The translations under genes were made by a program, and so were the position numbers. A stretch of DNA of 64,000 nt from an uncultured Collinsella sp. Its GTDB lineage: Bacteria > Actinomycetota > Coriobacteriia > Coriobacteriales > Coriobacteriaceae. Positions 9,842-17,372 of the stretch are shown piece by piece (position 1 is the first letter of the stretch; each line of letters begins with the position of its first letter). The DNA is taken from contig CATYIV010000008.1 of the NCBI GenBank assembly GCA_958407465.1, forward strand, positions 1-64,000. The letters run 5' to 3'. The notes beneath the pieces were generated by a model, which saw only the letters and a program-made list of their open reading frames with translations, was not told the DNA's origin and searched no databases.

Positions 9842-9895
9842 GTTTCTGTGATTCGTTCCACCTCGCGTGCTCGGTGGAACTTTCGGCAGAAACTA
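9842..9895 (-). promoter_or_regulatory. Nested inverted repeats in the glgB leader
   Basis: Outer arms AGTTTCTG (9842-9849) and CAGAAACT (9888-9895) enclose perfect inner arms GTTCCACC (9856-9863) and GGTGGAAC (9874-9881). They sit 73-127 nt upstream of the glgB start on the leftward strand. They could be a leader RNA structure or a dyad operator for the glycogen operon. No regulator is identifiable from sequence. Confidence 0.55.
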
Positions 9896-9984
9896 CGATA
9901 ACACCTGTGCGTTAGTTTTATGGATGAAAGCGGATTTGCGAGGACGTTTAATCGGTAAGCGACATGTTTATACCACTGGCAGAA

Positions 9985-10077
9985 TTACCGTGGTAAAACT
10001 CTTGACAGTTTTACCAATTAGGGTTTCAAAATTGTTAGCCTGACGTTTGGTAAAACGTTTTTAGCAGGTTGTTTACC
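9985..10077. promoter_or_regulatory. Cluster of GGTAAA/TTTACC operator-like half-sites
   Basis: Contains the palindrome TTACCGTGGTAA (9985-9996), a perfect 9-bp inverted repeat GGTAAAACT/AGTTTTACC (9992-10000 with 10007-10015), GGTAAAAC (10049-10056) and GTTTACC (10071-10077). The sites overlap a promoter reading towards the HAD gene and lie in the divergent region shared with glgB. A repressor binding site, possibly sugar-responsive, is an inference. Confidence 0.6.
10003..10032 (+). promoter_or_regulatory. Promoter for the HAD phosphatase gene
   Basis: TTGACA at 10003-10008, 18-nt spacer, CAAAAT at 10027-10032. The -35 box lies in and around the loop of the GGTAAAACT inverted repeat, an arrangement that would let a bound protein block RNA polymerase. 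Confidence 0.55.
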
Positions 10078-10100
10078 ATTTGACATTGAAAGGTTCGTTT

Positions 10101-10790
10101 ATGTCCCATACCGCCGCTCCCAAGGTTGCTATTATTTTCGATTGCGACGGCACATTGGTTAATAGCACCCCCGTTTGGGCCTATGCCCAGCCCGAGTTAT
10201 TGCACCGTCACGGGATTGACGTGACCGTGGATGACTTTGCCCAATTTGAGCACCTGTCGCTGGAGGATGAGTGCCAGGCCTACCACGACACATGGGGCAT
10301 TGGCACAGGTGGCGAGGAGCTGTATCGCGAGCTGAGCAATAGTCTGATTGATGGGTACTCCAAGGTGCCGCCGCGCGAGGGACTCCTGGCATTTTTGGAG
10401 CAGGCAAAGGCGGCGGGCATTGCCATGTGCGTGGCCACGTCTACGCCGGCCGAGCTGGTGCAGTCCGCGCTCGCTGGTGCCGGGCTCGACGCTTACATGG
10501 AGTTTGTTACCACGACGGGCGAGGCGGGACGCTCTAAACAGTTCCCCGATGTGTACGAGCTGGCGCTGCGTCGCCTGGAGGAGCGCCATGGGCACAAGTT
10601 TGAGCGCGCTTGGGTGTTTGAGGACGCCGTCTTTGGTCTAAAGAGCTCTGGGGTCGCCGGCTTTAAGCGCGTGGGCATCTATGACCCACACGGCCGCATG
10701 AAGCGCGACGACGTGCGTGCCAACTGCGATATCTTTATCGACAGCTATGAGGACCTGGATCTCGCCCGCGTGCTGGCGTTTGAGGGATAG
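10101..10790 (+). CDS. HAD-superfamily phosphatase, beta-phosphoglucomutase-like
   Basis: 229 aa with all four HAD motifs: DCDGTLVNS (nucleophile Asp), ATSTPAE (motif II Thr/Ser), the Lys of GRSKQFPDVY, and FEDAVFGLKSSGVAGF (motif IV). A helical cap between motifs I and II places it with the beta-phosphoglucomutase/phosphoglycolate phosphatase subgroup. The substrate is not determinable. The ATG at 10101 follows GAAAGG; an in-frame TTG 21 nt upstream has no ribosome site. It is divergent from the glycogen operon and its promoter is embedded in an operator-like cluster, so a sugar-phosphate substrate is plausible. Confidence 0.8.
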   Translation: MSHTAAPKVAIIFDCDGTLVNSTPVWAYAQPELLHRHGIDVTVDDFAQFEHLSLEDECQAYHDTWGIGTGGEELYRELSNSLIDGYSKVPPREGLLAFLEQAKAAGIAMCVATSTPAELVQSALAGAGLDAYMEFVTTTGEAGRSKQFPDVYELALRRLEERHGHKFERAWVFEDAVFGLKSSGVAGFKRVGIYDPHGRMKRDDVRANCDIFIDSYEDLDLARVLAFEG

Positions 10791-10799
10791 GCGAGGGCT

Positions 10800-11441
10800 G
10801 TGGGTTGCAAGGTATTAGTGGTCTGCGGCTCACCCGTGGTGGCGAGCGCGGATCTGTTACGTAGGCTAGCAGGGGAGTGCGACCACGTTGTCGCCGTGGA
10901 CCGCGGACTCGATGCGCTGCTGGGTGCGGGACTGGGCTGCGACGTGTATGTGGGGGATGCCGACACGGTGAGCGACGCGGGTCGCGCGCTAGTCGATGCC
11001 GCCACCGATTTTAAAGTTGAGCGCCACGACCCCTACAAGGACTGCACCGATCTGGCGCTGGCGCTAGATTCCGTCCGCCGTCGCTGGCCGGGTGCTGAAG
11101 TGGTTGCGACCTGCGCCGCCGGCGGACGTCCGGATATGGCGCTTTCCGTACTGGGGCTGCTCGCGGGCTACGATGACGCCCCAGTCTGGATTGCCGAAGA
11201 CGAGATCACGGCCCGTATCCTGCACGGAGGCGAATCCTGGGCCATCGAAGGTGCCGAAGGCAAGACGTTTTCCATAATCGCAATCGCCCCCAACACCGAG
11301 GTTAGCGAGCACGGCCTAGAGTGGGAACTAGATCACAGCTCCCTGGGTTTGTTGGCCGACACGGGCATTAGCAACGTCGTCAGGTCAACAGCCACGATCC
11401 GAGTCCACACCGGCACTGCCATCGCTTACCTATATCATTAG
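10800..11441 (+). CDS. thiN: Thiamine pyrophosphokinase
   Basis: 213 aa. Converts thiamine plus ATP to thiamine diphosphate. VAVDRGLDALL, the acidic VGDADTVSD and the KDCTDLALAL motif are the family's binding and catalytic elements, and the C-terminal beta-sandwich is present. It uses a GTG start 9 nt after the HAD stop, so the two genes are probably co-transcribed. Confidence 0.88.
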   Translation: MGCKVLVVCGSPVVASADLLRRLAGECDHVVAVDRGLDALLGAGLGCDVYVGDADTVSDAGRALVDAATDFKVERHDPYKDCTDLALALDSVRRRWPGAEVVATCAAGGRPDMALSVLGLLAGYDDAPVWIAEDEITARILHGGESWAIEGAEGKTFSIIAIAPNTEVSEHGLEWELDHSSLGLLADTGISNVVRSTATIRVHTGTAIAYLYH

Positions 11442-11468
11442 GCATTTAGAGTCTGACCAAAAAAGTCC

Positions 11469-11497
11469 TTGCACGTCGCGCCAACTTCCCCTATAGT
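11469..11497 (+). promoter_or_regulatory. Promoter of tRNA-Ala copy 1
   Basis: TTGCAC (11469-11474), 17-nt spacer, TATAGT (11492-11497), 13 nt before the mature tRNA end. The two other tRNA-Ala genes have an equivalent TTGCAT-17-TATAGT. Confidence 0.8.
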
Positions 11498-11510
11498 ATC
11501 TTCCCGTCAC

Positions 11511-11586
11511 GGGGGCGTAGCTCAGCTGGGAGAGCGCTTGACTGGCAGTCAAGAGGTCAGGGGTTCGATTCCCCTCGTCTCCACCA
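11511..11586 (+). tRNA. tRNA-Ala (anticodon GGC), CCA encoded
   Basis: Cloverleaf from GGGGGCG to CGTCTCC. The anticodon loop is CTGGCAG, giving anticodon GGC, and the G3-U70 acceptor pair is the alanine identity element. The discriminator is A and CCA is encoded at 11584-11586. It differs from the copies at 46606 and 47141 by one base in the T loop and in having CCA. Confidence 0.95.
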
Positions 11587-11598
11587 CCGTGAATGCAA

Positions 11599-11625
11599 AG
11601 CCTCCGGGAAACCGGAGGCTTTTTT
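11599..11625 (+). terminator. Terminator after tRNA-Ala
   Basis: Perfect 9-bp stem AGCCTCCGG/CCGGAGGCT with GAAA loop, followed by T5. Confidence 0.9.
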
Positions 11626-11626
11626 C

Positions 11627-12275
11627 ATATGCAGCAACTGCACAAATCAAATTGACGCCACACCAACATCCACACCCAAAAAAGTTGCGCAATTCATTTC
11701 CCACTTCTATACATAGTTTGTTAACCCAACATAATTCCATTTTGCATTTCACGTCGTCAGCTTTGCAGCTCGGGCGGTGCGTGCCAACAGCTACACCCGC
11801 ATAAACCTGCGTTAATGTGAACAAGTTTGCAAAATTACCCCCTTAATCACTGCAAATGAACGATATGTTGTCGCGCGCGGCCTAAATAGGTTTCTAGCGA
11901 CCTTGTGCTAGGATATCTATCGTTACATGGGTTCAACTGTGCCCACGGCTCCAGCAAGCCGCAAAGCGCAGGGTCGATCAGCATCCGGCCGTAACGGCGG
12001 TGCCAGAAAAACCACGAGCTCCAATAGCGTCGTCATGCGTATCGCATCGAATGACTTTGTTTTGTGTGTGCAAGCTGTTCTTTCGAATCGATATTTCATG
12101 ACTAATTGCAGCAGTCTTACAGCTGTTTGCGTGTGGTCCAGTTTTGTACCCGCTTGACTGGGCCGCACGCAGCTAGCTGGAGTCGCGGTCATTTTGCGAT
12201 ACACGTCCGCGTCTCTAGCCACTGCAGTTATATATACCGTTCACGGTGAGGCAGAGCCACGTGCTTGACTAACTG
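11627..12275 (+). other. Long AT-richer leader region before the exopolysaccharide locus
   Basis: About 650 bp with no supportable gene. Short open frames here show no recognisable features. A 10-nt palindrome CAGCTAGCTG lies near 12170. I see no clear -35/-10 pair, only a TTGACT at 12265-12270 with poor partners. It is probably the promoter and untranslated leader of the polysaccharide operon. Confidence 0.5.
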
Positions 12276-12348
12276 GGCTCAGGGTTTGAATATGGAGCGC
12301 CTTCGCGCACAAGCGCCCTGGCGAAGCCATACCCAAACCCCGTGAGCC
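12276..12348 (+). promoter_or_regulatory. Large leader hairpin upstream of NusG-like gene
   Basis: A long interrupted stem: GGCTCA, GGGTTTG, TATGG and CTTCGC (12276-12306) pair in order with GCGAAG, CCATA, CAAACCC and TGAGCC (12321-12348), leaving a 14-nt loop and small bulges. About 24 pairs end 29 nt before the start codon. Specialised NusG paralogues of the LoaP/UpxY kind act on leader RNA or operon-polarity sites, so this may be their loading element or an attenuator. That is inferred from position and fold only. Confidence 0.6.
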
Positions 12349-12377
12349 ACACGTAAGACAGCAAGGGGGTGGTGCTC

Positions 12378-12923
12378 GTGTGGTATGTGATCCAGGTCAT
12401 TAACGGTCGCGAAGACGTAATGCGCGAGCGCATCGAGCGCATGCTGCCGGCTAGCGCCATGCAGGAGCTCTTTTATCCCCAATTTCAGACCGAGATCAAG
12501 GTACACGGCGAATGGGTCAATACGACCAAGCCGCTCTTTCCCGGTTATCTTATCTGCGATACGGCAGATCCCCGTACCGTGCAACAGTATCTGCTGCGCA
12601 TGGATGACTTTGCCAGGGTGTTATCCCAGGACGGTCAGTTTGTGCCGCTGGCAAAAGAAGAGGTCCAGCTTATTGGTGGCTTTACGCATAGGGGAGACCG
12701 CGTTGTGCCCATGAGCGAGGCTCTAAAAGACGGTGACAAGGTCGTAGTGACGGCAGGTCCGCTGCTGGGCCACGAAGGCCTTATCAAAACCATTAACAGA
12801 CGCAAGAGCACTGCCCTTTTGGAGCTCAACCTGTGCGGCCGACGCATAACTACCCGCGTTGGCCTTGCGGTGCTTTCAAACGAACAGCGCGTCATGCGCA
12901 ATCACAGAAAAGCGATCGCCTAG
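12378..12923 (+). CDS. NusG-like transcription antiterminator (LoaP/UpxY/RfaH type)
   Basis: 181 aa. N-terminal NGN domain (WYVIQVINGREDVMRERIE, then LFPGYLICD) and a C-terminal KOW domain (LKDGDKVVVTAGPLLGHEG). As the first gene of a roughly 19-kb polysaccharide locus it matches the NusG paralogues that let RNA polymerase read through long biosynthetic operons. GTG at 12378 is preferred because AAGGGGG ends 8 nt upstream; an in-frame GTG at 12369 lies inside that site. The housekeeping nusG is not in the window. Confidence 0.88.
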   Translation: MWYVIQVINGREDVMRERIERMLPASAMQELFYPQFQTEIKVHGEWVNTTKPLFPGYLICDTADPRTVQQYLLRMDDFARVLSQDGQFVPLAKEEVQLIGGFTHRGDRVVPMSEALKDGDKVVVTAGPLLGHEGLIKTINRRKSTALLELNLCGRRITTRVGLAVLSNEQRVMRNHRKAIA

Positions 12924-12977
12924 CTGCAAGCTCGCAAGCGGACGACCGAAAGCAAAAAAGTATCGGGGGAGGGGCTC

Positions 12978-13772
12978 TTGGAGCCTACGACAATGACCAT
13001 GGAGCAGGGTGCACGGGAGACGTGCGCCGCTGCCATGGCGAATTCCGTTCCTGCCGCAGCGGGTGCTGCGGGGGATTACCTTACAAACGAAGTGGCCACC
13101 GAGATGCTGCGCGGTGCGAACTCCGGCGTGAAGCCCGAGCTTGGGCGCAGACTCTACCGCGTTGTTAAGCGTACGGTGGACATTGTCGCCGCCGGCGGAG
13201 CCTTGGTATTGCTCTTTATACCCGGGGTAATTCTGAGCATGGTCATTTGCATTAAGAGCCCGGGCGCCAGCCCCCTTTATTCGCAGTGGCGCGTGGGCCG
13301 CGTGCGCAAAGACGGCACATTCTACCTGTTTAAGATCTATAAGTTCCGCAGCATGGTGCCCAACGCAGACCAAATGCTCAAGGACTTGCAGGCCCAAAAC
13401 GAGGCCACTGGCCCCATGTTTAAAATGAAGCACGACCCGCGCATTATTCCCGGTGTGGGTAACTTCATTCGCAAGCACAGCATCGACGAGCTGCCCCAGC
13501 TCATCAACGTGTTCTTGGGCCAAATGAACCTCATTGGCCCGCGCCCCGGCCTGCCGCGCGAGGTTGCCCTGTACAGCGAGCACGACATGAAGCGCCTGGC
13601 GGTAAAACCCGGCTGCAGCGGTCCTTGGCAGGTAATGGGCCGCAGCCACCTGGGCTTCAACGAAATGGTTGAGCTGGATCTTCACTATATAGAGAATCGC
13701 AGCCTGCGCCAGGACCTGCGGTTGATATTCGGCACGCTGAAGACGATGTTCTCTGGGGAAGGTGCCGTGTAG
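12978..13772 (+). CDS. Priming sugar-1-phosphate transferase (WbaP/EpsL family)
   Basis: 264 aa. Moves a hexose-1-phosphate from a UDP-sugar to undecaprenyl phosphate, the first step of repeat-unit assembly at the inner face of the membrane. A single hydrophobic segment (VDIVAAGGALVLLFIP) precedes the bacterial sugar transferase domain with YKFRSM, HSIDELPQL and GPRPGLP. The N-terminal 60 residues are variable. The TTG start at 12978 sits a few nt after GGGGAGGGG. Which sugar it carries cannot be read from sequence. Confidence 0.88.
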   Translation: MEPTTMTMEQGARETCAAAMANSVPAAAGAAGDYLTNEVATEMLRGANSGVKPELGRRLYRVVKRTVDIVAAGGALVLLFIPGVILSMVICIKSPGASPLYSQWRVGRVRKDGTFYLFKIYKFRSMVPNADQMLKDLQAQNEATGPMFKMKHDPRIIPGVGNFIRKHSIDELPQLINVFLGQMNLIGPRPGLPREVALYSEHDMKRLAVKPGCSGPWQVMGRSHLGFNEMVELDLHYIENRSLRQDLRLIFGTLKTMFSGEGAV

Positions 13773-13773
13773 C

Positions 13774-14877
13774 ATGCGCATCGCCATGATAGGCCAAAAG
13801 AGAACGGGTTCGCGCGAGGGCGGCGTAGAAGTGGTGGTAGGCGAGCTTGCTCGCCGTATGGCAGACCTTGGTCACCAAGTAACCTGCTACGACCGTATGG
13901 GCGAAGGAGCTCCTTCCGAGCCCTACGAGAAGGATGGCTACCGCATCGTTCCCGTAAAGGCTCTGGACATCAAGGGGCTCTCTGCGCTCACGAGCAGCTT
14001 TGCCGCAACAAGGGCCGCCATCAAAGACGGGGCAGACGTAATTCACTATCACGCAGAGGGGCCGTGCGTCCCCCTTCGTTTTGCGCGTTCCGCGGACATC
14101 AGGACCGTGGCAACGATCCACGGCCTGGACTGGCAGCGTGCAAAATGGGGCGGCTTGGCTTCCAAGTACATCAAGTTCGGCGAGGCGACGGCGGCCAAGT
14201 ACGCGGATGCGCTCATCGTGCTTTCCCGGGGCAATCAGGAGTACTTCAAGGAGGCTTACGGCCGCGAGGCTACGCTCATTCCCAACGGCATCACTCCCGA
14301 GGCGGATCTTCCCGCGAAGGAGATCTCCGAGCGCTTGGGGCTCACCCAGGGCTCCTATGTCCTCTACCTCGGTCGCATTGTGCCCGAGAAGCGACCGGAA
14401 CTGTTGGTGGAGGCGTACAAGCAGGTAAAGACGGATAAGCGCCTGGTTATCGCGGGCGACTCCTCCGATACGGACGACTACGCCGTGGCGCTCAAAGAGG
14501 CTGCCGCGTCCGACCCCCGCGCGCTCTTTACCGGCCACGTTGAGGGCAACCTGCTCTCCGAGCTGTACTCCAACGCGTATTGCTACGCGCTCCCCTCCGA
14601 CGTTGAGGGCCTGCCCATGAGCTTGCTGGAGGCCATGTCTCACGGTGCGGCATGCGTTACCTCGGATATTCCCGAGTGCGCGGATGTTCTGCAGGGTTGC
14701 GGGCTCACGTTCCCACACGGAGACGCGGGGGCGCTGCGCGACGTGCTTGAAGGCCTGATAGCGGATTCTGCCCAAGCGGAGAGGCTGGGCGCCATGGCAC
14801 GTGACCGCGCGATTAATGGCTATGACTGGAACAGCGTCGTCCAAAGGACGCTTGCTTTGTATGAGGGTGTTGCGTAA
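13774..14877 (+). CDS. Glycosyltransferase family 4
   Basis: About 367 aa, GT-B fold. The N-terminal glycine-rich acceptor loop is SREGGVEVVV. The donor-site region YLGRIVPEKRPELLVEAY and the E-x7-E-like PSDVEGLPMSLLEAMSHG are typical of GT4. ATG at 13774 is 2 nt after the stop of the priming transferase; an in-frame GTG at 13762 would overlap it. Adds a sugar to the lipid-linked repeat unit; donor and linkage unknown. Confidence 0.85.
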   Translation: MRIAMIGQKRTGSREGGVEVVVGELARRMADLGHQVTCYDRMGEGAPSEPYEKDGYRIVPVKALDIKGLSALTSSFAATRAAIKDGADVIHYHAEGPCVPLRFARSADIRTVATIHGLDWQRAKWGGLASKYIKFGEATAAKYADALIVLSRGNQEYFKEAYGREATLIPNGITPEADLPAKEISERLGLTQGSYVLYLGRIVPEKRPELLVEAYKQVKTDKRLVIAGDSSDTDDYAVALKEAAASDPRALFTGHVEGNLLSELYSNAYCYALPSDVEGLPMSLLEAMSHGAACVTSDIPECADVLQGCGLTFPHGDAGALRDVLEGLIADSAQAERLGAMARDRAINGYDWNSVVQRTLALYEGVA

Positions 14878-16160
14878 TGAAGATCCTTCTTGTAAATAAG
14901 TTTCATTGGCGCAAGGGTGGAAGCGAGACGTACTACTTTGCTCTTGCCGATGGTCTTCGCGCTCTTGGGCATGAAGTTGCCTTCTTCAGCATGGAGGATG
15001 AGCGTAATGAGCCGACTGAGTGGTCGCGTTACTTTGTAACGAATCGCGACTATAACGGACCGAGCTCTATTGTCGATAAGGCGAAGGCCGCGCAGGCACT
15101 TGTGTATTCCAAAGAGGCGCGCGAGAAGTTCGATGCGCTGTGCCGTGAATTCCAGCCCGATGTAATCCATCTCAATCTCACTCATAGGCAGATTACGTTT
15201 TCCATCTTGGACGCTCCTTGGCTAAAGCAGCATCCAACGCCGGTTGTGTATACCTCGCACGACTTGATTCTTGCTTGCCCGAGCTATCTTATGCTTGATT
15301 CCGAGGGCAACGTTTGCGATTCGTGTCTCGGGGGTCATTTTGGCAATTGCCTTAAGAAGAAGTGCGTAAAGGGTTCGATCGCAAAAAGCGCGTTAGCGGT
15401 GGCTGAGGCGGAGTGGCTTAAACGGCACAAAACCTATTCACGTCTCGATCGCATCATCTGCCCGAGTGAGTTCATGCGGAACAAGTTTATTGAAGCGGGG
15501 CTTCCCGAGCGTCAGCTTGTCCTCATGCGGAATTTCCTGAATCCCGATTCGATGTCACGGGAAGTTGCCAACCAAAATAATGAAGATCCCTACATGCTGT
15601 ATCTGGGACGCCTTTCTCGCGAGAAAGGCGTGTTAACGCTCGTGCATGCTTTTGAGAAGGCGGCACCGGTGATCCCTGATTGGCGTCTTGTTATTGCAGG
15701 CGATGGCCCTGAATGTGATGCTGTGAAGGTCAAAGTTTCCGCAATGCCAAACGAAATAAGCTCGAGGATTGAGCTGGTTGGATATAAAACCGGTGACGCC
15801 CTGCGCGGACTTGTGAATCGAGCCACTCTGGCGGCTGCGCCGTCAGAGTGGCTCGAGAACGCGCCATATGCGGTTCTCGAGGCACTCGCCGCGGGCAAGC
15901 CCGTTATCGGTACGAACATGGGCGGAATACCCGAGCTGGTACGTGAGGGTGAAACGGGCTTCCTGGCTGAAGCCCACGATGAGGCAGGACTCGCAGATGC
16001 AATCCGTAGGGGTGCGGCGGTGGCCGCCGATCCTGCGGCTTACGCCGCGATGAGCGCGCATTGCCGTTCATTCGTGGCAGAGAACTGTAATCAAGAGGAA
16101 TACATCCGGAATCTCGTCTCCCTGTATCAAGAACTAATTGACCGGAAGGTGGTGGCCTAA
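14877..16160 (+). CDS. Glycosyltransferase family 4
   Basis: 427 aa, GT-B fold with KGGSETYYFALADGL (acceptor loop), LGRLSREKGVLTL and a C-terminal EWLENAPYAVLEALAAGKPVIG block carrying the donor-binding glutamates. A central Cys-rich stretch (CPSY...CDSCLGGHFGNC) resembles inserts in some actinobacterial and firmicute GT4 proteins. Its ATG overlaps the previous stop (TAATG), indicating coupling. The coding sequence carries a perfect 24-nt palindrome (15608-15631) and a chain of overlapping inverted repeats (15820-15887). Confidence 0.85.
   Translation: MKILLVNKFHWRKGGSETYYFALADGLRALGHEVAFFSMEDERNEPTEWSRYFVTNRDYNGPSSIVDKAKAAQALVYSKEAREKFDALCREFQPDVIHLNLTHRQITFSILDAPWLKQHPTPVVYTSHDLILACPSYLMLDSEGNVCDSCLGGHFGNCLKKKCVKGSIAKSALAVAEAEWLKRHKTYSRLDRIICPSEFMRNKFIEAGLPERQLVLMRNFLNPDSMSREVANQNNEDPYMLYLGRLSREKGVLTLVHAFEKAAPVIPDWRLVIAGDGPECDAVKVKVSAMPNEISSRIELVGYKTGDALRGLVNRATLAAAPSEWLENAPYAVLEALAAGKPVIGTNMGGIPELVREGETGFLAEAHDEAGLADAIRRGAAVAADPAAYAAMSAHCRSFVAENCNQEEYIRNLVSLYQELIDRKVVA
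15608..15631. repeat. Perfect 24-nt palindrome inside a glycosyltransferase gene
   Basis: ACGCCTTTCTCG followed directly by its exact reverse complement. It encodes the conserved G-R-L-S-R-E-K-G-V stretch, so protein constraint does not forbid it but does not require it either. Confidence 0.9.
15820..15887. repeat. Overlapping three-arm inverted repeats
   Basis: Arm 1 (15820-15830, GAGCCACTCTG) pairs perfectly with 15844-15854. The middle arm, continued to 15860, pairs with arm 3 (15873-15887) over 15 positions with one mismatch. The two hairpins share bases and are mutually exclusive. Confidence 0.85.
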
Positions 16161-16163
16161 CCC

Positions 16164-17300
16164 ATGGCCGAGAAGAAACTCAACGGAACCGTAATCGTAA
16201 CGTACCGCTGCAACGCGCGCTGCACCATGTGCAACCGCTACAAGGCTCCCAGCCGTCCGGAGGAGGAGCTCTCCCTCGACGTGATCAAGAAGCTCCCGCG
16301 CATGTACTTCACCAACATCACCGGTGGCGAGCCCTTCATCAGGACCGACCTTGCGGATATCGTGCGCGAGCTGTACAAGAAGTCCGACCGCATCGTCATC
16401 TCCACCAACGGCTTCTTCACCGACCGCATCATCGCCCTTGCCGAGGAATTCCCCCAGGTGGGAATCCGCATCTCCATCGAGGGTCTGCAGCAGACCAACG
16501 ATGAGATCCGCGGTCTCCAGAACGGCTTCAACCGCGGCTACGAGACGCTCAAGAAGCTCGTGGAAATGAAGCACCCGGACGTGGGCTTTGGCATGACGGT
16601 GCAGGATCGCAACGCTGCGGACTTGGTGCCGCTGTACAAGCTTTCCGACGAGCTCGGCATGGAGTTCGCCACCGCCAGTCTGCACAACAGCTTCTACTTT
16701 GTCGAGGCGAAGAACATCATCAAGGACCGTCCCATGGTGGCCCAGAACTTCGAGGACCTGGTAAACGAGCTCCTCAAGTCCAACGAGCCCAAGAAGTGGT
16801 TCCGCGCGTACTTCAACATGGGCCTCATCAACTACATCTATGGGCAGAAGCGCCTGCTCCCGTGCGATATGGCGTTCGACACGTTCTTCATCGACCCCTA
16901 CGGCGACGTCATGCCCTGCAACGGCACCAAGGAGAAGCTCGTTATGGGCAACCTTAACGACGAGTCTTGGGATGAGCTGTGGGAGAGCGCCCAGGCCGAG
17001 AAAGTGCGCGGCTGCGTGCGCCACTGCGACCGCAACTGCTGGATGATTGGCTCCGTGTCTCCTGCCATGCACAAGTACATCTGGAAACCCGCGTCGTGGG
17101 TGCTGGCGCACAAGCTCAAGCCCGGCAAGAAGTTCGACATGCACGAGCTCCCCATCGTGCGCGACTACGAGTCGGGCAAGGTGACGAAGGAGGAGCTGGA
17201 CGCTCTTTCCACCTGCGACATGCACGCCGCGATCAACGACGGCCTTTCCGACGCAAGCCGAGCCGACGCGCACGTGTACGAGACTGAGGAGGCGCTGTAG
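16164..17300 (+). CDS. Radical SAM/SPASM protein of unknown substrate
   Basis: 378 aa. C-x3-C-x2-C at Cys16, Cys20 and Cys23 (CNARCTMC) binds the radical-SAM cluster. NITGGEPFIRTDL is the GGEP motif, and the C-terminal part has CDMAFDTFF...GDVMPCNG and CVRHCDRNC, which fit a SPASM auxiliary cluster. Such enzymes modify peptides, and some act on sugars or lipids. Its place inside a polysaccharide operon, 3 nt after a glycosyltransferase, suggests a modification of a glycan or carrier; this is inference. GC is much higher than in the downstream genes. Confidence 0.82.
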   Translation: MAEKKLNGTVIVTYRCNARCTMCNRYKAPSRPEEELSLDVIKKLPRMYFTNITGGEPFIRTDLADIVRELYKKSDRIVISTNGFFTDRIIALAEEFPQVGIRISIEGLQQTNDEIRGLQNGFNRGYETLKKLVEMKHPDVGFGMTVQDRNAADLVPLYKLSDELGMEFATASLHNSFYFVEAKNIIKDRPMVAQNFEDLVNELLKSNEPKKWFRAYFNMGLINYIYGQKRLLPCDMAFDTFFIDPYGDVMPCNGTKEKLVMGNLNDESWDELWESAQAEKVRGCVRHCDRNCWMIGSVSPAMHKYIWKPASWVLAHKLKPGKKFDMHELPIVRDYESGKVTKEELDALSTCDMHAAINDGLSDASRADAHVYETEEAL

Positions 17301-17372
17301 TGCAGCCGGGTGGAAAAATCGAATGCAAAAATTCAGAAATAGCGGTTGCTCGATATCAATCGGAGGAAACAC

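Noticed and set aside
11469..11804. Rightward frame running through tRNA-Ala and its terminator
   Set aside because: It crosses a confident tRNA, promoter and terminator; the same spurious peptide appears at the two other tRNA-Ala genes.
11927..12157. 76-codon frame in the polysaccharide leader
   Set aside because: No ribosome site and no recognisable sequence; more likely untranslated leader.
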